Below the pieces are notes generated by a model. The model saw only the letters and a list, made by a program, of their open reading frames with translations. It made no database searches and was not told the DNA's origin. This document shows, piece by piece, positions 1-13,137 of a stretch of DNA of 64,000 bases (within the stretch, counting starts at the first letter, position 1; every line of letters starts with the position of its first letter). The position numbers and the translations under genes are program-made. This DNA is from Endothia cerciana (Eukaryota; Ascomycota; Sordariomycetes; Diaporthales; Cryphonectriaceae), in the NCBI GenBank assembly GCA_026119935.1, contig JALRMH010000006.1:186001-250000 (forward strand), written 5' to 3'.

Positions 1-2005
1 CTTCCTTCTCAAGCAGTCCTTGGTAGAAGTTGATCCGAGACGAATATCTCTGAAGCTTCAGAAGCATAGCTCGGGTGGCTGCAGAGCAGTAGACGCTGTG
101 TCCTAATGTCAGCATCCACGTTTGACTGAACTGGGGCGTGTGTCTCCCATCCTGTGGACATACGGTCGGCCCTTGTATGTGTCTAGCCCTGCCAGATGGT
201 CGCTGTGAATATGACTGAGGAAGCAGGCCAAAGGGGGGCTGTCCACGATCCCACGAAAGAAGTCCACTCAACAGCAGTCGAGTCTTGATTAGCGAGATGA
301 ACAGGTCTCGTCATCGAAAAGTGCATAAGCCATACCTCTGATCCCAGGGAATTCCCTTATGACTCCGTCAAAGGTCGACATCTTGCGACGAGAGATCTAA
401 GGAATGGAAAGCGGATGGGAGACAGCCGCCTGCAGGACTCAGCGTGGGGTGAGTGTCGACCAACTGCTCACTTGAGGCTGGTATGTGCGAGCCGTGATGC
501 CTCGAGGGCTGACAATGGTGTCTTCACTTCAGTTTCCGAAGAGCGGGATCAGGTGAAGAGGCGCAGGACTCCTCGGGCATAAGAACCCTTGTGCAAAGAC
601 TGCCTGGAGAAAGGAAAAAGGGTGCAGGAACCCGCGTGGCTTTGGCCATTGCTTGTCGCAGTACACGACCGAAATGCATGTAAATGTTGGGGTTTTGGGT
701 CTGGGCTAAATCATCAAGGCGGCAACGCTAACCCGCCTAACGATAGACAGCACCCTCTCCCCGTTAGCCAGGTATCGGAAAAAGGAGGGGGGGGGGGGGG
801 CGTTCCCGGGCAAGGCTAAATCTGGAACAGAAGCACAGCTAAGATCCGAAAGGAAAACTTCCGTACTTACCATAGTACTTGCTAACGTGACGGATTACCC
901 TCTTTCTGGAATTCAATTCAGATTCTGTTCAATTTGCAATGTATTCACTGGACGGGACTCGTAGCTACGGCAAGATCTGTAAGTCTATCAGGTCTGACTT
1001 CCACAGCCTTCATATCCTCAGTATGTTATCTTTCGTGGCAAGTTGTCCACCCCCCCCCCCCCCTTTTCCTCCCTCTGCTTCTCTAGTATTGTAGGTGAGA
1101 TTATTCGCCTTAAGTACGCCCTACTAGTGATGAGACCTCACAGTTCTTCATGCCGAAATGCCTGTGGTGCATCCAGGGGATGCCCAGGTGTCTCTCAAGC
1201 GGCTCCGACGGCCGCACCCTTGCATCAAGGAAATATAAAAACATACGGCCAACCCACCCACCTCTTTCTAGTCAGCTTGACGATTTCGAACTGCCCTCCT
1301 CCCTTCCCCCCTCGTCATATCTTTTTATTTTTTTATTCTTTTTATTTTTACCTTGCTTTCCTTTCTTTTCCTTTTCTTTCCCCCCCTTCCTTTTTTCCCC
1401 TTACAACTGCAGTCTTTCGGTTCATTAAGTATTGCACGACGGCGCCAGCAGGGTTTCGAGCCCAGTACAGGTAATTCCTAATTGCATAGCAAGCAGATGA
1501 CAGGTGAGACGCTAAATGGATGCATTAAGGACTTTGGAGTCAATTAGAACCAAGGGAGTGAAAAATTTGAGCCATAGTCCGATGCACTATCTGGGCAAAC
1601 ACGGTAAGAGGTACATTTGATCAGAGCGCCGGTATTAACGCCTTAGCTGGTATCGCATGTGGTCTGAGCTTGCGCGACAGGCAATGATGAGAAGAGACTC
1701 GTTAGCGAGTTCATGGAAATATGGTCCCCAGAACCTTATTTCCACTGCTATCGCCAAACCAGCCAGTCAGCAGTGGCATACAGGGTGAAGGGTAACGCGC
1801 GGAATGCGATAAGTGGACCACCCCATCTGCCGGCATCACACCTAGTTCGAAAATTTTCGGCTTGCGTGAGGTGAAATCGCTACCATCTAAGACTTTTTAG
1901 AAAGCCGAGTGTTCCGCGATCACGCTTCCAGCCTACGACTCAGACAAATCTCACTCACAGCCTTCGCCAAAGAGACTCTGCAGGTCCTTTATCAGGATAG
2001 CCAGC
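1..2005. other. Intergenic region with homopolymer and pyrimidine tracts
   Basis: I find no convincing coding sequence here; the open frames are short and low-complexity. A run of 14 G lies at 787-800 and a run of 14 C at 1050-1063. A strongly pyrimidine-rich stretch at about 1290-1400 is the kind of CT-rich DNA often seen upstream of fungal genes, here 600-700 bp before the methyltransferase gene. Confidence 0.6.
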
Positions 2006-3299
2006 ATGGCTTCGCCGTCATCTAGTCGCAAGTCAGTCTCTGGGAGCGAGAACGGGAGTGTTGGACGGCAATCAACGTGAGATCCCTTGGCCGTGCTGAA
2101 GTTGGCGAATCAATGGGCTCCGCTGTTGACATTTACCTAGGGGGGAAACGATACCTGACGCGCTGTCGGTTGAGGAATATGGGAGACAATGGAATGCATA
2201 CCGAGAAGGGAGTAAGTGTCTTTAAGGGGCTGATCCACGAGGTGCCCGCGGTCTCAAGTCACTAACCCGCGCTGCAGAATACCTCCTACCAAACGACGGA
2301 GTACTCAGAGCTCCCTGTCATCTGCAGCAGATTGAACACAGATAATGGGCTAACTACGGGATCAGGATGAACAAGATCGCCTTGATATGCAGCACACGAT
2401 TTGGAGACTTCGGCTGGGCGGCAAGCTCTACCTTGCCCCTGTTCGACGTCCCGCTTATGTTCTCGATATAGGAACCGGCACAGGTATCTGGGCCCTACAA
2501 TTTGCAGCGGAGAATCCTCTGTCAAATGTCATTGGGACCGATATAAGCCTGATCCAGCCTAGGGATAATCTTCCGCCGAACTGCACGTTCATACGTGAAG
2601 ACAGCGAGGAAGAATGGATTTTCGACACGAAGTTCGATTTCATCCACTGGAGGTTAATGGTTTCATGTTTTAGAGATCATAAGGCGATGCTCCAGAAAGT
2701 ATACGACAACCTGGTCCCGGGCGGATGGGCAGAATTTCAGGAGTGGTCGTGTGAGTTCATCGGAGCCGATGCCCTTGCCGAGGAGGAGCTTCGGACTTCT
2801 GCCTTGGGCAAGTTCATCGAGACACTGTTAGCCGGAGGTGCCCCGACAGGGCGAGACTTCCGTGCTCCTCGCAAATATAAGCGCTGGATGGGTGAAGTCG
2901 GTTTCGTCGATGTCAGGGAGACACAAGTTCTGACGCCGATCAATGCATGGCCAATTGACCCTCATGATCGCATGATGGGCAACTGGCTATGTCTGGACCT
3001 TATCAAACTTGTCCGGGCCACAACGAAGATACTTCATGCGGGAGGAATGCCGTTGGAGGAGATACCTGCCTTTCAGGATCAGTGTTGCCAATGTCTGACA
3101 CGAAGGACGATGCGCGTATATTCGCCTTGTAAGTTGTTCGCGATTTTTACTGGCGAACCGAGCTCACGATCTTATGAGATCCTGGCTTTTCTAACGACTC
3201 GTCACAGCATATATCATCTATGGACGGAAGCCTGCGACTCTGCAGTCAGAAATTGAACCCACAACTGTGGGATCCATAAGCCAAAATCGAATCATCTGA
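2006..3299 (+). CDS. LaeA-like SAM-dependent methyltransferase
   Basis: Five exons joined by frame and splice signals: 2006-2076, 2141-2211, 2278-2300, 2366-3128 and 3208-3299, giving 339 residues. The N-terminus is short and serine-rich. It is followed by the family block EYGRQWNAYREGKYLLPND, then DEQDRLDMQH, then SAM-binding motif I VLDIGTGTGIWA in exon 4. A VPGGWAEFQE-type segment and the C-terminal YIIYGRKPA close the fold, all typical of the fungal LaeA/TAM-like family. LaeA itself is a nuclear regulator of secondary metabolism, but the family is large and most members are not LaeA orthologues, so a regulatory role is only a possibility. It lies about 24 kb from the biosynthetic cluster with unrelated genes between. 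Four introns of 64-79 bp have consensus ends. The start ATG at 2006 gives a normal length. Confidence 0.85.
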
Positions 3300-4315
3300 A
3301 TTATCGGGTTCTCATATGACTACTGGCGTCCTCTAAAGTTCCCTAATGTTGTCACCAGGGGTATCATGTATGTAGAATACCGTTTATACCAAAGACAGCA
3401 ACTGACTGCATTAGCTACCAGTCTGTATCTGCCACGGAAGCACATTCAATATATCAGATTTACTACTTCCTCTACACCTCAATCAACGAGATTTCAGTTT
3501 GAGCTTGGAAGAATGTCCAGATCCCGAGTGACTAGAAAGCCCTCCACAAGGTCCGATCAAATATATTGGCAATCGGTTGGGACCACTTGAGACTTGCTGT
3601 CATCGGCCGGAGCATGCTTGGAACCTAGTGACTTCAAAGCGTCGGCGCTTACCTTCAACAGCCTACGACAAGTCGAGGGCTGGAGATTTGAAGCGTTTAA
3701 CCGCTTGAATAAAGAACCTAGGGTTAAAAGCATATAAGAAAAGACAAAGTAAAAACAGAAGTTGGCCCATTTCTCGAGTAGTGTGTAATGAGCACTGCTG
3801 GGTCTCAAGGGTCCTAGCACGCACTGGAGCTTTCAACGTTTAAGTTTATGTATTACTTACGTATCTTGAGGGTAATTTTACAGCGGCGATTTTTCGGCAA
3901 TGTGTCCTCGATGCTTGCCCCTAAGCAACTAAGCGATCAATGTTGTCACAGCAGCCTGCAGCAGCCTGTGGTCTCCGTCCAGCCATACAACCCGATGCTA
4001 CATTGGGGCGCAGTATCGTCCTGCAGTATGGAGGGGCTGTGTTCTGGCAGACTTCAGGGCATTTTACACGTGGCCACACCAATCTGGTACAACGCTCAAT
4101 GGTACTATATAGTTTCCCTTCCAAGTGCTTTCAAAACCAGAACTTGCTCTAGATATTCAAGAGCTATACGATTTCGTTGAACTAGCACTAAAAGAATTGA
4201 TTTTTCTTATCGTCCGACTACCTGAACAGGACCACCTCACGAGCCATAAGCCAACCGCTACTAGCTTGTCACTGAAGAATAAGTACATAGTAGCTTTCAT
4301 AGGTATGTTTGTGGC
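3300..4315. other. Intergenic, nothing recognised
   Basis: Only short, unrelated open frames on both strands; no motif, repeat or RNA gene was recognised. Confidence 0.55.
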
Positions 4316-7300
4316 ATGGAGCACGCCGTGGGTTCAAAATTGACACCTAACAAAGCATGGTTATCATCCGACACTCTAAAATCTGTAACTGACCTAAAAC
4401 ATGAAGCTGTTACGATGGGCATAGCTATATCAGGAGAACGGAAATCAGCGGAGAGGAGGGCTACCCCCAGACAGAGCAACTCCAGGCTCGGATCGCCGAT
4501 GGACCAGCAGAACTTTACTGTTGTTAGTGAATGCTCTGTCTCTCAGCCACAGTGTGGTATTCAGGCCTCCGAGGCTTTCCATTCCCTACCACAGACTACG
4601 AAGGCAACGCAGGACCACCCGCTATCATCATCTATAAGTAACATTGACAATGTCCTGCCCTCTGTGCATACCAATTTTGAGCACAGTTCGCGTGATTATA
4701 CAGACAATCTCAGTCCTCTGGATAGAGGTAAGTCATCCCTCTATTGTCTTGGTCACTTCATATTCCATGCTTACCGAGAACAGGCCGCATCCGGCACCAA
4801 GCCCGTTCTGATCTTTATCACCCTACAAGCTATGGGTCTACGACTTCAACACGCCTTCAGGTCTCCGGCAAGCTCTCGTCAGGCCGGACAGGAGAGGAAC
4901 CTCGACTTCCATCGCCAGCTGACCATCAGCCTGTTCCGCCCAGCCGTAGATGTCAGTGGCCTTTGGCCGTTCCCAATAACGAGATTGCGCTCCGTCCGGC
5001 GGGGGCCGGTCAGAATAATGAACCATCTAGCTCTCAGTCCGTTCAGAAGCGCCCGGCGACTTTTCAGTGTGCCCTCTGTCCTAAGAGGTTTATTCGTGCG
5101 TACAGTCTTCGATCGCATCTTCGTACTCATACCGACCACCGGTCATTCGCCTGTGCCGTCTGCGGTAAAGCCTTCGCGCGGCAACGTGATCGCAGGCGTC
5201 ACGAGAGTCTTCACTTCGACAGCAAGACATTAGCATGCAAGGGCAAACTGATAAACGGTGATCAATGGGGCTGCGGTCGTCTCTTTGCTGGTGCCAATGG
5301 CATCTTCCGACACTTTCATTCCGAAGCTGGCAGCATCTGCATCAAGCCCCTGCTAAATGAGGTGGATGATAAAACGGTGGACCCTACTTCATCGCCTCCT
5401 CAAGCGGGCTGGACCTTACCGCCTGTATTGCTCGGGCAGTATCCCGGTCTAGAAAACCAGGTCCTGGAAGGCTTAGACAACAGAGAGACTCCAGGACCAG
5501 AATGCAAGGACACGGATCCCTCGGAGCAAGACATACCGACATCCTGGACCAGCATCGACTCAGGATATGGGTCCGAGTTCGGTAGTGGACGGCTCTCCGA
5601 CCACTGCATTGCAAGCCGCTTCGCGGCACGATTCGCATGCTGTCTAGCATCCGAAAGTGGTGCCTATATTTGGGGTGCGTCTTCCAGGGCCAGACTCGGC
5701 GAGGAACTTTTCATCGGCAGATTGAGGCTCATATTGCAAGATTACGGGCATAGTGAGGCATCGAGGAAACACCCCGATTCCTTCTTTTCTGTCGGAGAAA
5801 TGATCCAGGCTACATCAGACACCACCATCTCTCGCTTCTGTGAGGAGATATTTAACCGTTCTGGCTCCACCGCTGAGCTCCATGTCAAGGCCTCGACTAG
5901 CGTGGAGCCAAACTCATTCGGCGTGCCCAATAACCTGAGCGCCGAAAAGCACAACGACCACGAGACAGACATTGCCTTAGAAATCATGGACATGTTACTT
6001 CTAACAAACCAGTTTCGGATGACATCTAAGATACTAAGGGACAAACTTTATGTGTTCTCTAAAGACCCCATGGCAATCATCCGGGAAACCATCGAATCCA
6101 TTGCCATGGACAACAGACATTTCGGCACCCAGGGAACAGCACCCGAGGTGGTCGTCGAGTCTATCGACAGAATCAACAATCATTCCGAAGAGTCCCACCT
6201 TGAGCATCGAAGTTTGCAAGTCCATGCCGGGCTCACCATATTAGACTACATCAACGCTAATTTTCCATCGCAACAAGTCAAGCTGTCAAGCTTGGTCACG
6301 ATCACTGGAACAGCCTTCTACGCCTACGCAACGACATGTTCAGATTATCTCAAGAAGAACTGGCCCAAGACTGCGCACATATTGTTGGATTTGATGCAAG
6401 AAATAATCGACGAAAGGCGCCAACAGTCGGACAGCACTGCTCTTATCGTTCGCACTATAAACGTCTCGGAGGGCGCAGCCACGGGAAATGATGATGGATT
6501 CGAAAAAGAACCAATGGCTGGACGATCATCAAGGGTCTCTGTGCTCTTGAAGACAAGATGGGACACTCGTGCTACAGGCTGCGGGTTCCCAGGCTCTCCA
6601 GACCGCTATTGTTCAGCAATTCTGCTGGCTTTCTGCCGCATTTGCTATTTCCCCAGCTGAGGACACCCGAGCCACTCATTGCACTCCACGTTGGGAGAGA
6701 ACAACCAGACCTGTGGCAGCGATGGAGAGCTATAGGTTAAGCTTGGTTTTCAGTAAACTGAAGGCCAATGAGGACAAACTGTGTTGGCTATCGCTTTTCT
6801 CCACCGCAGCCATTGCTCACGGTTTTCCCGTCCCACCAAGAGCTGAAGGCAAGGGCCTGGAGATGTCAGTAGACGCCATGGCGGCTTTGATAGGAGCCCG
6901 ACATGCAGCCATATACGGCGGGGGTGTCGTCATCAAAGGCTTCTCTTCGATGTTCGTCCCGGTAAACCGGCTCTCGAAAGATATACAATGGCACTACGTG
7001 GCAAATGATGACCCAGATATGCAACTTACTTACGAAGATGGAATAAGCCGGTGCCCAACACGATCACTTCTGCAAGAGGTGGACCTGACCTCATTGAGGC
7101 ACGCACGTTGTTTTATCGGCTGGAGCAGCCACATCAAGCTTGCACTAGGGGACGAAAATGCCGATTTCGATGCTATTGACTTCTCGGACGCAATTGAAAT
7201 AAGGCCATCTGTCCAGGTCCCGAGTGGTAGCATTGGTTTCCAAGAGTCCGGCTTGGCTCAGCTTGATATCACGTTTGGAAAGCGTGATGGCAAATGCCAC

Positions 7301-8602
7301 TTTCAACGCAGCTCTTCGTACCGCCGCAGCGTCGCAGCGTCCGAACAGATGTTGGTGGCCCTCTTTGATACCAGTGAGCGACGTGGATGGCTCGTCACTG
7401 CTTCTGCGGTGCTGCTGCATACCGTGCGCCATCGTCTCAGTTCGGGCCTAAGTGGACTTCCCGCAAGCAAGGTTCAACTTGTAGTTGCGGGAAGCTTTGT
7501 AGAGACGCTAACTCGGAATGCGAACTTGCGCGTCAATCCGCTAGGTGAGGAGGCTTTACCCTTCAGCGGGGTGATTTCTGAGATATGGTCTATCTTAGAG
7601 CTGCTTCAGGCCCAGAGTATATCAGCTGAAAGAGATGGTAAAGGAGAAATTCGTGCAACATGGCAGGACCGTCTGCTTGGTTACGAGTATCGGGCTGTAG
7701 TCGAAGACCGGTCGCCTATGCCTCTGAAAGAGGTTTCTACCTCGAAGACATGTGGCGGCTGGCCCAGGCTCGTACGAGATGTCAATGCCTTGGTCTTACT
7801 CGCGAGCGGTTTTGGCGATTTGATCAGGCCGATGGAAGACCGGAAAGGCCTTTGTCACCAATGGAGAACGTTGCCTCGAGGCAAAGACGACTACATGGCC
7901 ATCCCTGTCAGGACCCTCGTCGACTTATATTGTTTGGCTGGCAGCCGCCTTTCAAGGCATCGACTTACGGCGACCAACCTGCAGCTCCACAGTGAGAGCA
8001 CGTCTCTCTTTGGCAATTGCGCGTCTCCGCGTGAATGGTCTTGTTGCTGCGGCAGGTTGCAACAAATAGTCAGCAACTCGGCAATCGGGAAAGTCCACGT
8101 ACCCGTACTTTCTGAATATGAAGGGGCTGCTATCATTGGCGAGTCGAAGAGCCCACTCAAGCGTGCTGCAGGAGGCCACCTCACCAGGCCCAAGATCCCG
8201 GGGATGTTCAGCCAGACCAACGTTACCTTTGATAGCAAGACTGCTACCAACTGGGGCTCTGATACTTCTTCGTCTCTCAAGTCAGGGCCAGGCGACTTTC
8301 GTTGTAGTAATGAAAGCTCCCCGGTCAGCTCCGCAGACGGCAGAGAGGTCTCAGAGGTGTTCGAGACTAGGAGTCCAGTGCAAAGCCCACGGCCAGGCTT
8401 TGCAGGCGATACCGAAGACGGGGAAGACCAAAAACAACATTCGCGCGTCAACCTTGATGTTTCTGATGTATATGTCTTCCACGGAAACGCAGTCGCCCGA
8501 ACTCTGCTAGGGCAAGCTCTCAGTCACTCCAGGACGCGGAAGTTCAAAGCCCGAGGCCCGCAAAACAGCCTCGCCTGGTGCAAAGACTTTATCGATCTGT
8601 AA
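4316..8602 (+). CDS. Large C2H2 zinc-finger protein with uncharacterised C-terminal region
   Basis: Modelled as 4316-4727, 4784-6534 and 6578-8602, about 1395 residues. The first intron (4728-4783, GTAAGT..CAG) is clear. Two classical C2H2 fingers lie near residues 231-281 (FQCALCPKRF...H..H, then FACAVCGKAF...H..H). They are followed by the degenerate CKGKL...WGCGRLFAG...HFHSEAG...CIKPLL element seen in Crz1-like fungal proteins. The second half (from about 6578) resembles a large family of fungal hypothetical proteins with no known function; recognisable parts are QQFCWLSAAF, AHGFPVPPRAEGKGLEMS and ARCFIGWSSHIKLALG. The two halves are in different frames. A 43-bp GT..AG intron at 6535-6577 restores frame, but that is at the lower size limit, so a frameshift or two genes is possible. 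Later in-frame ATGs at 4415 and 4499 are alternative starts. The fingers suggest nucleic-acid binding; the role is unknown. Confidence 0.7.
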
Positions 8603-10474
8603 AAACACATGGTGTACGTCGAATCTCAACATGACGTCCATGATGTTAAAGAACCCTACTTTATTAGGGTCTCATGCCGAAAATGCTCAGCGAACCGGTT
8701 TGGTGCCACCAGGGCATATTGTTACTTCTCAAGCTACTAGACCATGTGCCCACTGATGATTTCTCTCACTTGTAGGTCGTACGCATGCAAATCCTCTAGA
8801 TATATCTCGCTTGTAATACATTGTTGCGTCTTATTCGGGCTTATGCTTGTCATACTGTTCCCATATACCTCCAATCAGCAGGGCAAGGGTCTAAAAGAGA
8901 ATTTCACCAGGATGTTGCTAAGTTGTGATGAAATATTGATACAATATCCCGCATGTAAATCGATCTATGAAAAATTTTAGAAAAATATCCGATGATATGC
9001 ATCGATAAGCCGAAGGGTAGGGGTAAAATCGCCTCTAGTCTTGGGAGGGAAACCAGGACAACGACCACATCCTTAGCCAAGGGCGTTTCTGAGAGCTATG
9101 CAGAACCTATAAAAGCATAATATATATATATATATATATATATATTGGTTTCACCCTCTCTTTTCGAAAGCTTTTGGAATGAGAAGCTTTGTTCAGGCTG
9201 TTCGTGACGGATTCTGCGCCGGCCAGGGGAAGAAGGGGGGGGGGGGTAGGCAAGACCGTCGGTGCGACCGGTAGCCTGACGGATGTGACCTTGGGATGGC
9301 CAGGTCGGTACTAATCTAGCGCGTGTCAGGGGTAAGACGAAACTGCTGCCGAACGCGGCGGAAGTCGTGGTCAGCGGTGGCTATCTTGGCAGCGGCCACC
9401 GTTGTCAGAGCTGATCGATTGATCAATCCATCCACCAGACTTCGCCCACGCACCATATGAATGGAGACGCGATTTTATAGTAGACCGAACTCACATACAT
9501 GTGTTGGTAGGAACGGGTCCTATCTCGGCCATTTCTCGTGCCCAGCCAGGAACGGGCATTCCAACAACACAACGCGGAACCACGCCAAACTCACTGGATC
9601 TAGAAGGTCATGGGATCCAGAGGTGTTCATCGAGCCCAGAGGTAGTCACCGGGCTTGAAAGGGTCCTCGCACCCGTTTTCGAAGGCGATCGCGCGCACGA
9701 GTAATCTGGCCGTGCCTCTGCTCGGCTGCGAAAACGGCGTGCTGAAGATGGAGGCCTGGGCCAAAGGTCTAGGGTCCTGACCGCCACGACCGGGCAGGAA
9801 GGATGCGGCTGTGTCGAAGTTGGCCAGCATCCTTGACCGGAGAGGATTTAGGATCGTGACTGTTGGCTCTAAGCTTCCTAATATGCTTGAGCCAGCCCCG
9901 GGGTTTGTCAAGGCCCGGGGCTGGTTTGGAGATGATGAAGGTGCCATGGTCGGTGCGCACAGTATAATCAAGCAAGTCGACAACTGCAACTAATTTTGGG
10001 TACTGTGTGCGCTGCCGATAGCCCGTCCAAAAAAAAAAAAAAGCGAAAGTACCCTGCGTGGTCAAGACATTGGCTGCTGATGTGACTTATTAAAAGCAAC
10101 CAACGGGCTTACGGCGTCAGCTGATTGGGGCTCACCTGAGCCTTGCTACAGATTCGGTCTTTATAGACTGAGCCTCACCGACGTATAAAAAGTGTACCGC
10201 CGCCCTGTGTTGATGTTCCTCGACGGCAAGTCGTAGTTCTGAATACTTTCTCCGATCAGCAGGGCAAAAGAAGCGTGAGACCTCATTTCTTGACACTAGC
10301 CGGTGACAGCACATTGGCCTAAGCAGCAGCATACAGCAGCCCGGGGCAGACCACAAACTTGTTTTCGAGCATTCACCAGTCGCCGACTAGTTGTGGACCT
10401 CCAGATTCTCACGATACAATAGTTTAAGGTTGCGCTCGTCTTCCTGCGCCTCTGCTACGAATTACCTCTCCGCC
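8603..10474. other. Intergenic region with simple repeats
   Basis: No gene recognised. It contains a TA microsatellite at about 9120-9146, a 12-base G run at 9235-9246 and a 14-base A run at about 10029-10042. The last few hundred bases are the promoter of the secreted-protein gene. Confidence 0.6.
9120..9146. repeat. (TA)n microsatellite
   Basis: About 13 uninterrupted TA units read directly from the sequence, in a gene-free stretch. Confidence 0.95.
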
Positions 10475-11184
10475 ATGCCTCGCCTATCTTCCTATCTCCT
10501 CGCCCTCTCCGCGGCGATTGCCGTAAACGCAGAGGGGCTACAAGGCCGCGCAGACAGCACGCCTTGTCCCGGCGTTCAATACGCCGATGACACCACTTCG
10601 GCCTGCTGCGTCGGCGGCACCATTGCCCCAGTGTACCTCTCCGTCTGCGAAGGCTGGCCAATCTGTGAAGGACCGGTATATCCCCCCGTCCTACGGAGCC
10701 CCCATAACAGCCCCCCCTAACATGCCGCTCTCCCCAGACTACCACGACTACGACCTCAACCCCGCTCTCCTGCGCGACCATGATCGCGTTCTCCGACACA
10801 AACTACCTTGCCGAGGTGAGCTCGGCCAGCTCCAGCATGGACGCCAGCGGCACGACTTTCTGCACGACGATCGGGGTCAAGGGTAATAAGTGCAACGCCG
10901 CACAGGCTACCAGCACTACCGCCAAGGTCACATCGTCAACAAAGAAGTCAGACAGCACCGCCACAGCGACAGGCACCCAGGGCACCGAGTCGACGTCGGC
11001 GGGCGGAGTCACGAGTGCGACATCTGGGACACAGAGCACAACGGCGGGGACCACGACAGCGAAGACCACGACAGCGACCACTCCGACGAGCACAGCTGGT
11101 GCGGATGCGTTGGGCAGGGAATTGGGCACGTGGGCGCTTGGGCTTGCGGCTGCTGGGCCGGTCGTGGTGGCTGCACTACTGTGA
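10475..11184 (+). CDS. Small secreted cysteine-rich protein, probably GPI-anchored
   Basis: Exons 10475-10675 and 10738-11184 (62-bp intron GTATAT..CCAG, phase 0) give 215 residues. The first 20 residues (MPRLSSYLLALSAAIAVNAE) form a classic signal peptide. The mature N-terminal part holds eight cysteines, one pair adjacent (ACCVGG), in a spacing that does not clearly match CFEM. The remainder is Thr/Ser-rich, suited to O-glycosylation. The chain ends in a short hydrophobic tail (LGLAAAGPVVVAALL) after a small-residue region, as expected for GPI-anchor addition. It is probably a cell-wall or plasma-membrane surface protein; the specific role is unknown. An upstream in-frame ATG exists at 10391, but starting at 10475 puts the signal peptide at the N-terminus. 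Confidence 0.75.
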
Positions 11185-13137
11185 TAAGGGCCTGCCCAGG
11201 TTGGCGCTATTTCCGAGTCAGAAGCATCTGTAGAAGTTCCTGATGCCGAAATTTAATCTACCTTTTGAAAAGTGGTTATATCTATGAGACCTCACGGTAT
11301 CTCGAGCTGTGCCCAGATGCTGCTACCTACTGAATTCGCATTTTCCGTCCCTAGTTTTCCAGATACATGGATGCGGGTATCTTGGCACCAGAGGAATTGG
11401 ATTGGACTTGGTGTAGAGAAGAGAGGGCCCGATCGGCGATCAGGGTCTATCAGGATTGTCTACAAGACGTCTAAATATCTTTACCTGTTCAGATATGTAT
11501 ACTACAAGCCTCATCCTCTGGATGTTAATAGAGGCTTCGAGATATTACTTGGAACAGGGAAACAAAGGCCGGCCACAAGGCCTCATAAGCAACGGGAAGT
11601 TATCGATCAACACCTGAACCGGCGCAGTGTCAAAAATGGCCCTGTTCCATGTTGATGTAGAAGGATGGGAACCGTGCGCTAGTTGGTGCAGAATCTTCCT
11701 TGTCTAACATCTGGGGGATGGAGGCTTCGCACTTTCCAGGCCCAGATAAGAAGGCAATCTGAAGGTTGGAAGTATGATGAAGTGACTTCCTAGAGGCAAT
11801 GAGTAAACGTCAGAGTTTGATGGAGATTTCGGTGAGTGGAAGGCCGCGAGCTGGGGTGCGCTGTGATATATGTTTCGCACGAATACATGTCCACCCATTT
11901 TCCAGAAGCAGAGCACGAAACACACCCGCAAGGCTGTTCCCTACGAGACAAGTTTTCGGGGACTCTCTACGCTAGTTGGGGCCTCGGCAAGCTGATCCTG
12001 GGCGTAACTCAAGAAATGATACGTCTCGTTTGCCTTGCCTCCGTTCTGTTCCTGAGGATGCCCAGATGACTTTCAGCTCTGTAGTTCGTATGACGTGGCT
12101 TTTACCCCTGCTGAGGCTCCTTATTTTGAGTCCGGCTGTAAAGACGTTCCTTCGTCTGCTAATACTGGAAGGGAGCAGTCAAAATGCCTATGATCGTGTA
12201 GAAAAATGGCAACGTAGACCAAGTAGATTCTAGCCCACTGCGTTCCGGCATCTGAGAGAGACAGTGGAATTTACCAGTCCCGAGACGTATGTGCCATATC
12301 ATCGGAGACATCTCAAAGTTTTCTACTTACCTTTGTCGTGTTTTACAATATGTCCATCGCCATGTTTTGAAGGTTCCTTTCATTGAAGAACTAAACGAGG
12401 GATCACGTCAAATTGGATCCAGCAGGGAATTAGTGAGGCAGGAACCACCTTTCTTCATGGGCCTTTCAGTCTGCCAGGGCGTTTACGTGAATGCAACCCC
12501 CCCTCGATGCTCTCATCAACCTTTTCAGCTTGTTCATCATCCTCATCGCATTCCTATACTATGGAAATTTACCATCCCATACTCGTCAGATCCACAATCG
12601 TCTTCCTCAGATGTACCACCAGACCCGTCGCTGTGAGACGCTACCCTCTACGCGGCCATGCAGCCAACATATTGCGCCCGCTGAGTCACTGCACTGGTAG
12701 GCTGTACTGCCATTTTGTCCTTTTTATCCTTGAAGTCGTTAAAAACGGCCAAAAGTGCCCGATGGTTGGTGTGAGAAGGCCCGCCGGTTTCGCTGCATTT
12801 TCGTCTCCCGAGTTAGATTCGCGTCACGGTGCTGTTGCTGAGCTGTGTATCTCGCTTTATATTTATTTTCGCTCTATCTATAGAGGTCTTGAGGATATGA
12901 GATTAACAGTGGGCGTAAGGGTGATCTTTCAGTCTTCGTTCACGTAATGGATGCTCTTGTTCGGCAGGAGATCGTACTTGGTCACTGCAACATTATATTT
13001 CTCCTTGTCTTGTGAACGGAACGATGCGAAGCCTAGACCGTGGACGCATGCCGCGACAGAATCCCAGCACCCAGCTGCCGCTTAGGAAGGAAGTAAAGAT
13101 GGCAACAGGCATGTGAAGTCAAAATATGGATTGGCCT
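11185..13137. other. Intergenic, nothing recognised
   Basis: Several open frames of 60-146 codons occur on the + strand, but none has recognisable motifs, a consistent intron structure or coding-like composition. Confidence 0.5.

Noticed and set aside
1043..1474. Open frames across the pyrimidine-rich tract
   Set aside because: They consist of Phe/Pro/Ser/Leu-rich translation of CT-rich DNA and have no motif or plausible gene structure.
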